Source of the DNA: Tannerellaceae bacterium
GTDB lineage: Bacteria; Bacteroidota; Bacteroidia; Bacteroidales; Tannerellaceae
Assembly: GCA_020860805.1 (NCBI GenBank)
Contig: JAJBTP010000554.1
Location: forward strand, 1 to 5,834
DNA: 5,834 nt
Reading direction: 5' to 3'
Part shown: piece after piece, positions 1 to 5,834 of the stretch
Layout of the letters: each line of letters starts with the position of its first letter
Position numbering within the stretch: the first letter of the stretch is position 1
Notes under the pieces: model-generated
What the model was told of the DNA's origin: nothing
Database searches by the model: none
What the model saw: the letters and a program-made list of their open reading frames with translations, nothing else
Program-made: the position numbers and the translations under genes

Positions 1-41
1 ATCATACAAAGTTAATAATATTCTCTGAAAATGAATATAGT
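1..41. other. Downstream spacer; possible start of a next gene at the window edge
   Basis: This AT-rich spacer follows the TAA stop (complement of 42-44). It contains a 6-bp AT-rich inverted repeat (18-23 with 33-38) that is not followed by a T-run on the minus strand, so it does not look like a terminator. An ATG on the minus strand at the complement of 3-5, 36 bases after the stop, could start a cotranscribed gene, but only five of its bases are visible. Confidence 0.3.
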
Positions 42-3000
42 TTAGGGCTGAACAATTATACGGTTTCCCTGTGTATGCGATATAAACTCCGGTGCATATA
101 AACACTGTATAGTACTCAGACCGCCGCTATAATTGCCTGTCCGGGAAACATACCCTTCATATTCCAACACAAAAGTGCCTGCCGGTAACCGTTCCATATA
201 GAAATTCTCCGACAAGTCTTTCGGTGAACGGTAAACAAAGATTCCGTCCCTATATTGTAAACCGGATAATTGTCCCGATGGTTCAATACAACCCGGACGT
301 AAATCATTCAGATATACATAGTTCATTTCCTGCGTAGAACGAACCGTCAGCCGTACCACCACTTTATCCCCCACCCGCAAAGGTCTTTCGGGGGTAACAG
401 GTATGATTTGCCGTTGCTCTCCACTATGGGTTTCAACAAACAGCATTTTATCAATGCTTAGTTCTCCTTTATCTGCCGTTACCTGATCCAACGGAATAAA
501 ATACTGAGAATAAAGGGCACCCCAGGCAGGTGTTTTTCCTTCTTTATGAATCTCTGCCTGCTCAAAACCGGACTTGACTTTCTCACCGGATACCGTTTCT
601 TTCAGATAACCGGTTACCGCATCACCCTCCCCGGAGGAAAGGGGTGTATCGCCCCATTTCACTGCCAGGGTATTTCCTTCTTCCAACCAGTCCGAGCCAC
701 TTTTCAATAAAATATAAACTGCATGTACCGTAGCAGGTGTAGTCGTCCAGCGCTGTGTTCTCTTCCGGAGCAGGAGCCATTGTTTCATCCGGTCTGCTTC
801 TTCCTGTACGGGAGAAACCTCCTCAAACATATCCATAATCATCACATGGGTTTCCTCCGGTGAACCAAAATAATCTGCTCCCCTCCGGTTATTCGCCCAA
901 TACATACCTGCTTCCGGCGATACCGTTGCTGTTTTACGGAACCAGTCTGCCATTTCTCCGGCTACTTTCCAGTTACCATTCCGTTGCATCAGTATAGCAA
1001 CGGCAGCTTTCTCTTTCAGACTTAACTTCTGCCGGTTTTTCTCAGCCTGTGCGGTAAAATAGCGAACGGCTTCCCGGGCATCCCCTTCCGGAATATCCCT
1101 GTAACTACTTCTCATAAAAAGATAAGCCACCTGTTGGGATGAAGGAACGTAATTTTTCAGGTCCCGGGCTGATTTTTGTAGTTGCTGATAGTTCTCCAGG
1201 ATAGCTTTATCCAGATATTGAAGAGCTCGTATCTGCATCTCGCGCTCCTCCTGATTATATTCGATAGCATTTAGCTGTACCAACTGAGCCATTCCCTGCA
1301 TAATATAAAGCGTCATTTGCCTATCCGGATGGTTTCCTTTAAACCATCCCCAGGCACCACTTTCCAGTTGCTGGTCACGCAACTTCTGCAAAGCTATCTC
1401 TTTCTGCGAAGCTGCCCGGTTCACATCAAACAGAAGATCCAGACGTTGTTTCTGCTCTGCCTCCTCTTTGGCTTCCATTACCCAGGGAGTTTCATTCAGT
1501 AATATTTGTTTTAAGTCCTCATTTTTCTGCAACTGCGAATAAAGAGTTTCTGCAGTTCCTCCCAGTTCTTTCCATACCCGCAGGATTTGTTCCAAACGGG
1601 GCGTAGTAAGTAACAAAGAACGGGCTACTACATTACTATAATAAGCATTAAACCAATCCACCACATTTTCACTTTCCGGATTCACCAATCCCGGCAATGC
1701 CTGCACAGCATACCAGACCGGATTCGTTGTCATTTCAAAAGTTAGAGAATACGGACGGGCGCCCGGTATTAAAATACCCGGTTTCACATCAACCGTCCGG
1801 GTACCTTCTCCTGTCAGGTAAAAAGGCTGGCTCTCCGTGATCAACACATCGTCCGTAACAACCGGTAAGATATGTTGCTCCCCGTCACCTCCCTGTGCAG
1901 AAGTTGCTACAATTCGCACACCTATCAATTCATCCGTATAAGGAACGGTCCATTCCCAGCGATACGAACCGGTTTCATCCATAGCCAACAAGAAATGCTG
2001 TCCGGCATTCGCAGGTTGATTTTGTAGTGTATGGCCGGATACCGGGTCAAACAAGTCCAGTGTTACAAGCCCGGTCAGTTCTCCTCCGGTCAGGTTGGTA
2101 ACCTGTGTGGAGAAACTAACCACGTCTCCTTTCCGCACAAAGCGGGGAAGATTCGGGAGTACCATAACAGGTTTCTGTGTAATTACCTGATTGGTATATA
2201 GGCCATATTTCATATCTGCCGTATGAGCAAAAAGCTGCATTTTCCAGGTAGTATTACTTTCCGGAATCGTAAAAGATACCTGCACATCTCCTTCCTTATC
2301 TGTCCGTAAGACCGGGAAAAAGAAAGCGGTCTCATTAAAGTTAGTCCGTATCTGCGGTTGACCGCCGGCAGACGGTTCGGGTGCAACCGGGCTATTCGTG
2401 TCAGCAACAGCATTCTCCTCCATCACACCTACAGACCGGGCGGCTGCTGATTTCATCCTAACACCTCCACTGTATCCCTGCCGGAGTAGCCGGAAAGAAT
2501 CCAGTACTCCCTGCCAGCCTATCCTGTCAAAAGAGAGTTCCGGTATGGTTTCATTCCGCAACGGTTTATAGGCACTCTCCATACTTTTTTGTAACCCTTC
2601 TCCTTTTTCAAACCAGAACTGACTGACAGCAGGCCGGATAGGTAGATTGAAAGTCCTGCCGGAGGAATAGATATGATCCAGGGATAAGTCGTACATCCAG
2701 GCAAGCACCTCCGCATGCACTGCCACAGAATCCGCACCGGTTATACGGAAAGTCCAGTTTTCTGTCTGTCCGGGACGTAAACGGTCGCGGAACACCTGGG
2801 GGCGAAAGGCTAACGTTCTATCCGGATATTTACGGAATAAAGAAACATTCTCCCTGTACAATTCCCCGTCTTTTATCAGGGTGAAAGACACAAGTACTCC
2901 ATCTCCATAGGCAGCCAGGAAAGGAATCCGCAGGGTACGGATTTCATTCGTTAACCGTATAATTTCCCGGCTTACTACTTCCACACCATTCAGTATCTCA

Positions 3001-5603
3001 TACAAAATATACGTACCGGCAAAAGAAGAGCCTATTTGTATTTCTGCTGTTTCACCGGTCAGATAAGCCGTATCTTCAGCCACCTTCCACAGAGGCGTAT
3101 CCACAGGCGGTTTCTTATCTTCCCTTCCGTATAAAACAAACGTGTTTTCCATTTCTACCGGTTCTCCCTGGCTATCCTTTGCTTCAAACCGGATCCGGTA
3201 TCTACCGGAAGGCAACCGGCTAAACAGTGCCGGCGGAAGTAGTTCACCGGTCCGGAAACGTCCGGAAGTAATGACTTTTCCTTCTATGAACGTTTCCTCT
3301 TCTGCCTGTATCAAAGGATATACCATAAAAGTTCCTTCTGTTGTTACAAACTCACCACTTAATGTATTTGCAATCACTTTGACGCTTACTCCGGCTTTGT
3401 TCATTTTATCCTTCAGTCCTTCTGCCGAAAGAACAAAACTTTTCCGGCCTACAGCAAACCGGCCTGTCTCTTCCTGGGTTTCACCTTTACTATCCGTAAC
3501 CATGACATATACCTGGTACTGATAATATCCCCGGTCTTTTCCCTTTCCGTTTGTCTCACCCGTCGATACCTCAATCCGGAAACTACCATCCGGTTGCAGT
3601 TCCGTACTTCCGGCTGCCACCTGTTCATTCCTCTCATTTCCATAATAGCGAAGTAATAAATCCGACTTCACCACCCGGTACGTCACCCGGCCTTCATACA
3701 CCGGAACACCCGAGTAGGTTTTCACATCCCCGGAAACGGTTACTACGTCTCCATACGCTACCTCTCCAGTAACCGGCAACAGCGTGATTTGGAAAGAAGG
3801 ACGTTTATATTCTTCTACCTGTATATAGGTACTTATTCCCTCCACCCGGATCGTATAGGTACCCGGCAATCCCTGTGCCGGCAATGTAAACTCACCGTTC
3901 AACGACCCAAAGTCATTGGTGGTAAGTGTGCGGGTAGCAACCACCTGGTTATTGGCATCATAGAGTGAAACCGGACAGGTATACCCGGCTACCACCGAAG
4001 CCTCCTGGTTCTGTTGGGTAAACGCAATCCCTTTAAAGAAGATAGTTTGTCCGGGACGATACAAATCCCGGTCTGTTATCACCGTAACCCGGGTTGGGTT
4101 TTCACTGCCGGGAGGTGTAAAATACGGCGTGTACACTCCGGTTATAAAAGAGGTATTTCCCGGCACTACCATATCAAAACCGGTTATCTCTTTCCTTGCC
4201 GGTAACTGTGCTATACCTTCCGGCCCGGTCTTTACTTCTCCGGCTATCTCTATACTGTTTCTTTTTCCCTCATAATACCGTACCGTCACACCCGCCAAAG
4301 GTTTGCCACTCTCTAATTCCGTTACAAAAACATCCGTCGGACCATTTGCTCTGGTTCTATACGTTACGGTTACTGAAGTAACGTTGATTATTTTACGGAT
4401 TTCCATCGCTTCACCCGGTACCCGTACCACCACTTCATACAAACCGGTAGCCAGGGAGGGGAATGTTATTTCTTTCTTTTCTTTTTGGTAAGATTGGTTT
4501 ACAACCAACGGTACACGAGAGGTCCACACCCGTTTTCCCCTGCCTGCCGGTTCCTGTTGAGTCCGGTAAGTTCCTGCAAAAATATCTTTCGGGGAGAGGG
4601 CCGACTGATATATATCCATTTCAACCTGCGCTATATTTACATACTGCAGCACTACCCGGAACTCTTTATCCGGCACAACCGAAGCAGGTAGTTCCAGTTG
4701 AAAATTTGGATTTTCTATCTGTTCCAATTTACTCCGGATCAAGCCAATCCGGGGATAATCCGGATAGGTACGAATCGTTTCCGTAGCCAGTTGATAAGCC
4801 AGGGCTAATACGGAATCTTCTTTGGCTACATAATATCTGTACAGGTTCATCTGGTCCAACCGGGCGGCCACAATTTCTACAGAAAAAGGATAGGACGCAT
4901 ACATCTTCAACAGTTCATCCAAATGCACACCATACGCCTCCGAACCCTGGTACCTGTATTGCAGCCAGGCCAGTTCAGCCAGCATCAACGCCTCTTTTTC
5001 CGGTTGGGTTTCCCGGAAAGAGATGAGTTGTTGGTATAAATCCTCTGTAGGTTGTATATCCAGGGCACGTCCTATCAGAAAATCAAACAAGGTAGGACGC
5101 AGGGCCGGCGAATCTTTTCCTTCTTCCATGATTTCCCGGAACTGCCGGGCCGGAGTCTGTTGCAATACTTCTGCAGGCTGCAGGGAAGCTTCTATATGTT
5201 TTTTTATCGTATCTGTAAACAGATTTGCAGGCCATTCACGTATATCTTCCGGCACGAATCCGGCGATAGGGGTACGTTGATTAATCTGCCAGCTATTCTG
5301 TACATAATACGACCGGTACAGTTCAGCCAGCATCGAGTGCAATACGGCCTGCGTGGCAGGGTCAATAACCGTATCTCCTTCCTTTTCCAGTTCCTGTATA
5401 AGAACCGGAAAGTGTTCCGTATCTTTTTCCAGTACTTCTTTCATCCGGCCAATCCATTCTTTGATCCGTGCCGGACTCATTGTTTTCTCTTTTTGTTCCA
5501 TTTGCCTCTCCATATGTTCCGGTAGCTTTGCTGCGGTACCCTGTAAAACAGTTACTAGCAGGCAACTTACCCATAGTATATACACTCTCATTCTGCTATT
5601 CAT
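42..5603 (-). CDS. Exported alpha-2-macroglobulin family protein lacking the thioester motif (1853 aa)
   Basis: Seen: a signal peptide (1-25) is followed by a mostly helical region (about 26-295), then beta-rich MG domains from about F301. The MG2 signature is Y515-RPGQ, closing with V596-EEYKRP. A second RPGQ (943-946) and MYD (970-972) mark the MG domain that carries a bait-like linker (about 1043-1085). The A2M domain starts at R1086-TNFNETAFF and continues to PRFVRKGD (1153-1160). An alpha-helical thioester-type domain spans about 1290-1640 with AWGWFKG (1417-1423) and TPATVHAVY near P1623. The C-terminal MG10-type domain runs from PAWG (1692) to YAPEF (1836-1840). Known: family members are large protease-inhibitor-like proteins of the bacterial envelope, and many capture proteases through a CxEQ thioester. 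That motif is replaced by NVVD (1313-1316). The start is well bounded: an in-frame TGA lies at 5610-5612, two codons upstream of M1; M5 is the only close alternative. Length is normal for the Bacteroidetes group and no frameshift is seen. Inferred: envelope defence or a periplasmic protein-binding role. The family assignment is firm; the activity is not known. Confidence 0.95.
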   Translation of the reverse strand: MNSRMRVYILWVSCLLVTVLQGTAAKLPEHMERQMEQKEKTMSPARIKEWIGRMKEVLEKDTEHFPVLIQELEKEGDTVIDPATQAVLHSMLAELYRSYYVQNSWQINQRTPIAGFVPEDIREWPANLFTDTIKKHIEASLQPAEVLQQTPARQFREIMEEGKDSPALRPTLFDFLIGRALDIQPTEDLYQQLISFRETQPEKEALMLAELAWLQYRYQGSEAYGVHLDELLKMYASYPFSVEIVAARLDQMNLYRYYVAKEDSVLALAYQLATETIRTYPDYPRIGLIRSKLEQIENPNFQLELPASVVPDKEFRVVLQYVNIAQVEMDIYQSALSPKDIFAGTYRTQQEPAGRGKRVWTSRVPLVVNQSYQKEKKEITFPSLATGLYEVVVRVPGEAMEIRKIINVTSVTVTYRTRANGPTDVFVTELESGKPLAGVTVRYYEGKRNSIEIAGEVKTGPEGIAQLPARKEITGFDMVVPGNTSFITGVYTPYFTPPGSENPTRVTVITDRDLYRPGQTIFFKGIAFTQQNQEASVVAGYTCPVSLYDANNQVVATRTLTTNDFGSLNGEFTLPAQGLPGTYTIRVEGISTYIQVEEYKRPSFQITLLPVTGEVAYGDVVTVSGDVKTYSGVPVYEGRVTYRVVKSDLLLRYYGNERNEQVAAGSTELQPDGSFRIEVSTGETNGKGKDRGYYQYQVYVMVTDSKGETQEETGRFAVGRKSFVLSAEGLKDKMNKAGVSVKVIANTLSGEFVTTEGTFMVYPLIQAEEETFIEGKVITSGRFRTGELLPPALFSRLPSGRYRIRFEAKDSQGEPVEMENTFVLYGREDKKPPVDTPLWKVAEDTAYLTGETAEIQIGSSFAGTYILYEILNGVEVVSREIIRLTNEIRTLRIPFLAAYGDGVLVSFTLIKDGELYRENVSLFRKYPDRTLAFRPQVFRDRLRPGQTENWTFRITGADSVAVHAEVLAWMYDLSLDHIYSSGRTFNLPIRPAVSQFWFEKGEGLQKSMESAYKPLRNETIPELSFDRIGWQGVLDSFRLLRQGYSGGVRMKSAAARSVGVMEENAVADTNSPVAPEPSAGGQPQIRTNFNETAFFFPVLRTDKEGDVQVSFTIPESNTTWKMQLFAHTADMKYGLYTNQVITQKPVMVLPNLPRFVRKGDVVSFSTQVTNLTGGELTGLVTLDLFDPVSGHTLQNQPANAGQHFLLAMDETGSYRWEWTVPYTDELIGVRIVATSAQGGDGEQHILPVVTDDVLITESQPFYLTGEGTRTVDVKPGILIPGARPYSLTFEMTTNPVWYAVQALPGLVNPESENVVDWFNAYYSNVVARSLLLTTPRLEQILRVWKELGGTAETLYSQLQKNEDLKQILLNETPWVMEAKEEAEQKQRLDLLFDVNRAASQKEIALQKLRDQQLESGAWGWFKGNHPDRQMTLYIMQGMAQLVQLNAIEYNQEEREMQIRALQYLDKAILENYQQLQKSARDLKNYVPSSQQVAYLFMRSSYRDIPEGDAREAVRYFTAQAEKNRQKLSLKEKAAVAILMQRNGNWKVAGEMADWFRKTATVSPEAGMYWANNRRGADYFGSPEETHVMIMDMFEEVSPVQEEADRMKQWLLLRKRTQRWTTTPATVHAVYILLKSGSDWLEEGNTLAVKWGDTPLSSGEGDAVTGYLKETVSGEKVKSGFEQAEIHKEGKTPAWGALYSQYFIPLDQVTADKGELSIDKMLFVETHSGEQRQIIPVTPERPLRVGDKVVVRLTVRSTQEMNYVYLNDLRPGCIEPSGQLSGLQYRDGIFVYRSPKDLSENFYMERLPAGTFVLEYEGYVSRTGNYSGGLSTIQCLYAPEFISHTQGNRIIVQP
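45..566 (-). other. C-terminal MG10-type domain (residues about 1680-1853)
   Basis: The segment begins with PAWGALYSQYF (from 1692), followed by an RVGDKVVVRLTV strand, a YVYLNDLRPGC strand ending at C1772, an IEPSGQLSG loop, and the closing IQCLYAPEF with C1834. This series matches the conserved last domain of bacterial A2Ms. In the E. coli protein the C-terminal domain helps shield the thioester; here there is no thioester to protect. C1772 and C1834 are two of only four cysteines I see in the whole protein (the others are C14 in the signal peptide and C543) and could pair in the oxidising periplasm. The domain start is approximate. Confidence 0.75.
684..1736 (-). other. Thioester-type helical domain with degenerate active site (residues about 1290-1640)
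   Basis: The domain opens with NPVWYAVQALPGL (1294-1306), the usual lead-in to the thioester motif, and continues with FNAYYSN after it. It keeps the GAWGWFKG segment (1416-1423) and the TPATVHAVY helix near 1623, both typical of bacterial A2M thioester domains. At the position of Cys-x-Glu-Gln the residues are N1313, V1314, V1315 and D1316. No cysteine is visible anywhere in the domain, so an internal thioester cannot form. The fold appears intact, which argues for loss of chemistry rather than gene decay. The domain limits are approximate. Confidence 0.75.
2349..2477 (-). other. Bait-region-like flexible linker (residues about 1043-1085)
   Basis: Just before the conserved RTNFNETAFF start of the A2M domain there is a stretch rich in Gly, Ala, Ser, Pro and Glu. 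It carries scattered basic residues (R1049, K1051, R1056) and a SAAARS segment, followed by an acidic, proline-rich part. In A2Ms the protease-cleaved bait region lies at this point of the architecture, inside the MG domain preceding the A2M domain. Composition and location support the call. That it is cleaved by any protease is inferred. Confidence 0.6.
5529..5603 (-). other. Signal peptide of the A2M protein (residues 1-25)
   Basis: The N-terminus has basic residues R4 and R6, a hydrophobic core from V7 to L20, and a small-residue end GTAA before K26. This fits type I signal peptidase cleavage after A25, or possibly A24. The only cysteine here, C14, is preceded by W-V-S and followed by more hydrophobic residues. 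Tryptophan at -3 and a hydrophobic stretch after the cysteine make a poor lipobox, so lipid anchoring is unlikely though not excluded. Confidence 0.8.
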
Positions 5604-5675
5604 AGTGAGTCATTTAAATACATCCATTCTGTCCATTAGTTATATAGACATCAAAACCCTGTAAAAATAAGTAAA

Positions 5676-5685
5676 TAACCGGTTA
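5676..5685. repeat. 10-bp perfect palindrome TAACCGGTTA upstream of the gene
   Basis: TAACCGGTTA is its own reverse complement and sits in AT-rich noncoding DNA 72 bases before the start codon. A related TAACCGGTAT lies at 5722-5731, with centres 46 bases apart. Paired palindromes between a promoter and a start codon can be operator sites, which is the inference here. Against it, the identical 10-mer also occurs inside the coding region at 607-616, and CCGG is generally very common in this window. Confidence 0.3.
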
Positions 5686-5743
5686 ATAAACCCTAAGCGT
5701 ATAAAGCTCTTATGATTTCCTTAACCGGTATATACTCATAATA

Positions 5744-5777
5744 CAAATGATAGATATTCAATTAACAAAAAGCCAAA
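5744..5777 (-). promoter_or_regulatory. Weak candidate Bacteroidetes-type promoter for the A2M gene
   Basis: Read on the minus strand, a TTTG (complement of 5774-5777) is followed after 21 bases by TATCATTTG (complement of 5744-5752). The Bacteroides consensus is TTTG at about -33 and TAnnTTTG at about -7. The second box has one base too many between TA and TTTG, so the match is imperfect. If real, the transcript would have a leader of roughly 130-140 bases. A TATTTTTA closer to the gene is an alternative -7 box but lacks a TTTG at proper distance. Confidence 0.25.
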
Positions 5778-5834
5778 ACAGCGGATTTTGTTTCATTCGA
5801 TACGGATGCTTTTCCGGTTCCGTTGTTCCCTGCG

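Larger units (their letters stand above)
5604..5834. other. Upstream noncoding region of the A2M gene
   Basis: This stretch of 231 bases holds no supported gene. The part nearest the gene is AT-rich, with 34 G or C in the 120 bases of 5641-5760, clearly lower than the coding sequence. No purine-rich Shine-Dalgarno sequence precedes the ATG, which is usual in Bacteroidetes. It contains a candidate promoter and two CCGG-centred sites listed separately. The outer 70 bases or so could be the tail of another gene, since all three minus-strand frames are open until TGA 5793-5795, TAA 5762-5764 or TGA 5758-5760. I see no strong hairpin terminator. Confidence 0.6.

Noticed and set aside
18..38. Inverted repeat after the A2M stop (18-23 with 33-38) as a terminator
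   Set aside because: The stem is six base pairs with one G-C pair, the loop is nine bases and there is no T-run after it.
3142..3522. Plus-strand open frame of 126 codons
   Set aside because: Antisense to the MG domain region; Ser/Pro/Thr-rich composition reflects the complementary strand of real codons and there is no start context or family signature.
5052..5525. Plus-strand open frame of 157 codons
   Set aside because: It lies wholly opposite the A2M coding sequence, and its product is Phe/Arg/Cys-rich with no recognisable domain, as expected of an antisense shadow of a well-supported gene.
5353..5664. Plus-strand open frame of 103 codons running past the A2M start
   Set aside because: Most of it is antisense to the signal peptide and helical region. 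Its hydrophobic runs are mirrored from the opposite strand and no promoter or family match is visible.
5758..5834. Possible C-terminal tail of an upstream minus-strand gene
   Set aside because: All three minus-strand frames are open from the edge for 13 to 24 codons, so no frame can be preferred and none gives a recognisable motif.
5806..5834. Possible divergent plus-strand gene starting at ATG 5806
   Set aside because: Only nine full codons are visible and there is no supporting ribosome binding site or promoter.

Overview
The window is dominated by one very long minus-strand gene (42-5603; 1853 codons plus TAA). It encodes an exported bacterial alpha-2-macroglobulin (A2M) family protein of the type common in Bacteroidetes. 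The organism is most likely a member of the Bacteroidales or a close relative. The support is the protein architecture: a helical N-terminal region, a string of macroglobulin (MG) domains, an A2M domain with the RTNFNETAFFFP motif, and a C-terminal MG10-type domain ending in YAPEF. The lack of a Shine-Dalgarno sequence and an AT-rich leader (about 28% GC over 5641-5760) also fit. I cannot fix the genus.

Layout: 1-41 is a short downstream spacer with no convincing terminator and a possible ATG of a following gene at its very edge (complement of 3-5). Positions 42-5603 are the A2M gene. Positions 5604-5834 are the upstream noncoding region. It holds a weak candidate promoter (5744-5777), a 10-bp palindrome (5676-5685) and a related half-matching site (5722-5731). 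At the far edge all three minus-strand frames are briefly open (5758-5834), so the tail of an upstream gene may be present but cannot be assigned.

The most interesting observation is in the thioester domain. The spot where canonical A2Ms carry the reactive CxEQ motif reads N-V-V-D here (residues 1313-1316), and I see no cysteine anywhere in that domain. The surrounding fold signatures and a flexible, bait-like linker before the A2M domain (residues about 1043-1085) are kept. The protein therefore looks like an intact but thioester-less A2M that could change shape or trap a protease without covalent capture. It also lacks a good lipobox, so it is predicted to be a soluble periplasmic or secreted protein rather than a lipoprotein. 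I see no second system, mobile element, RNA gene or CRISPR array.
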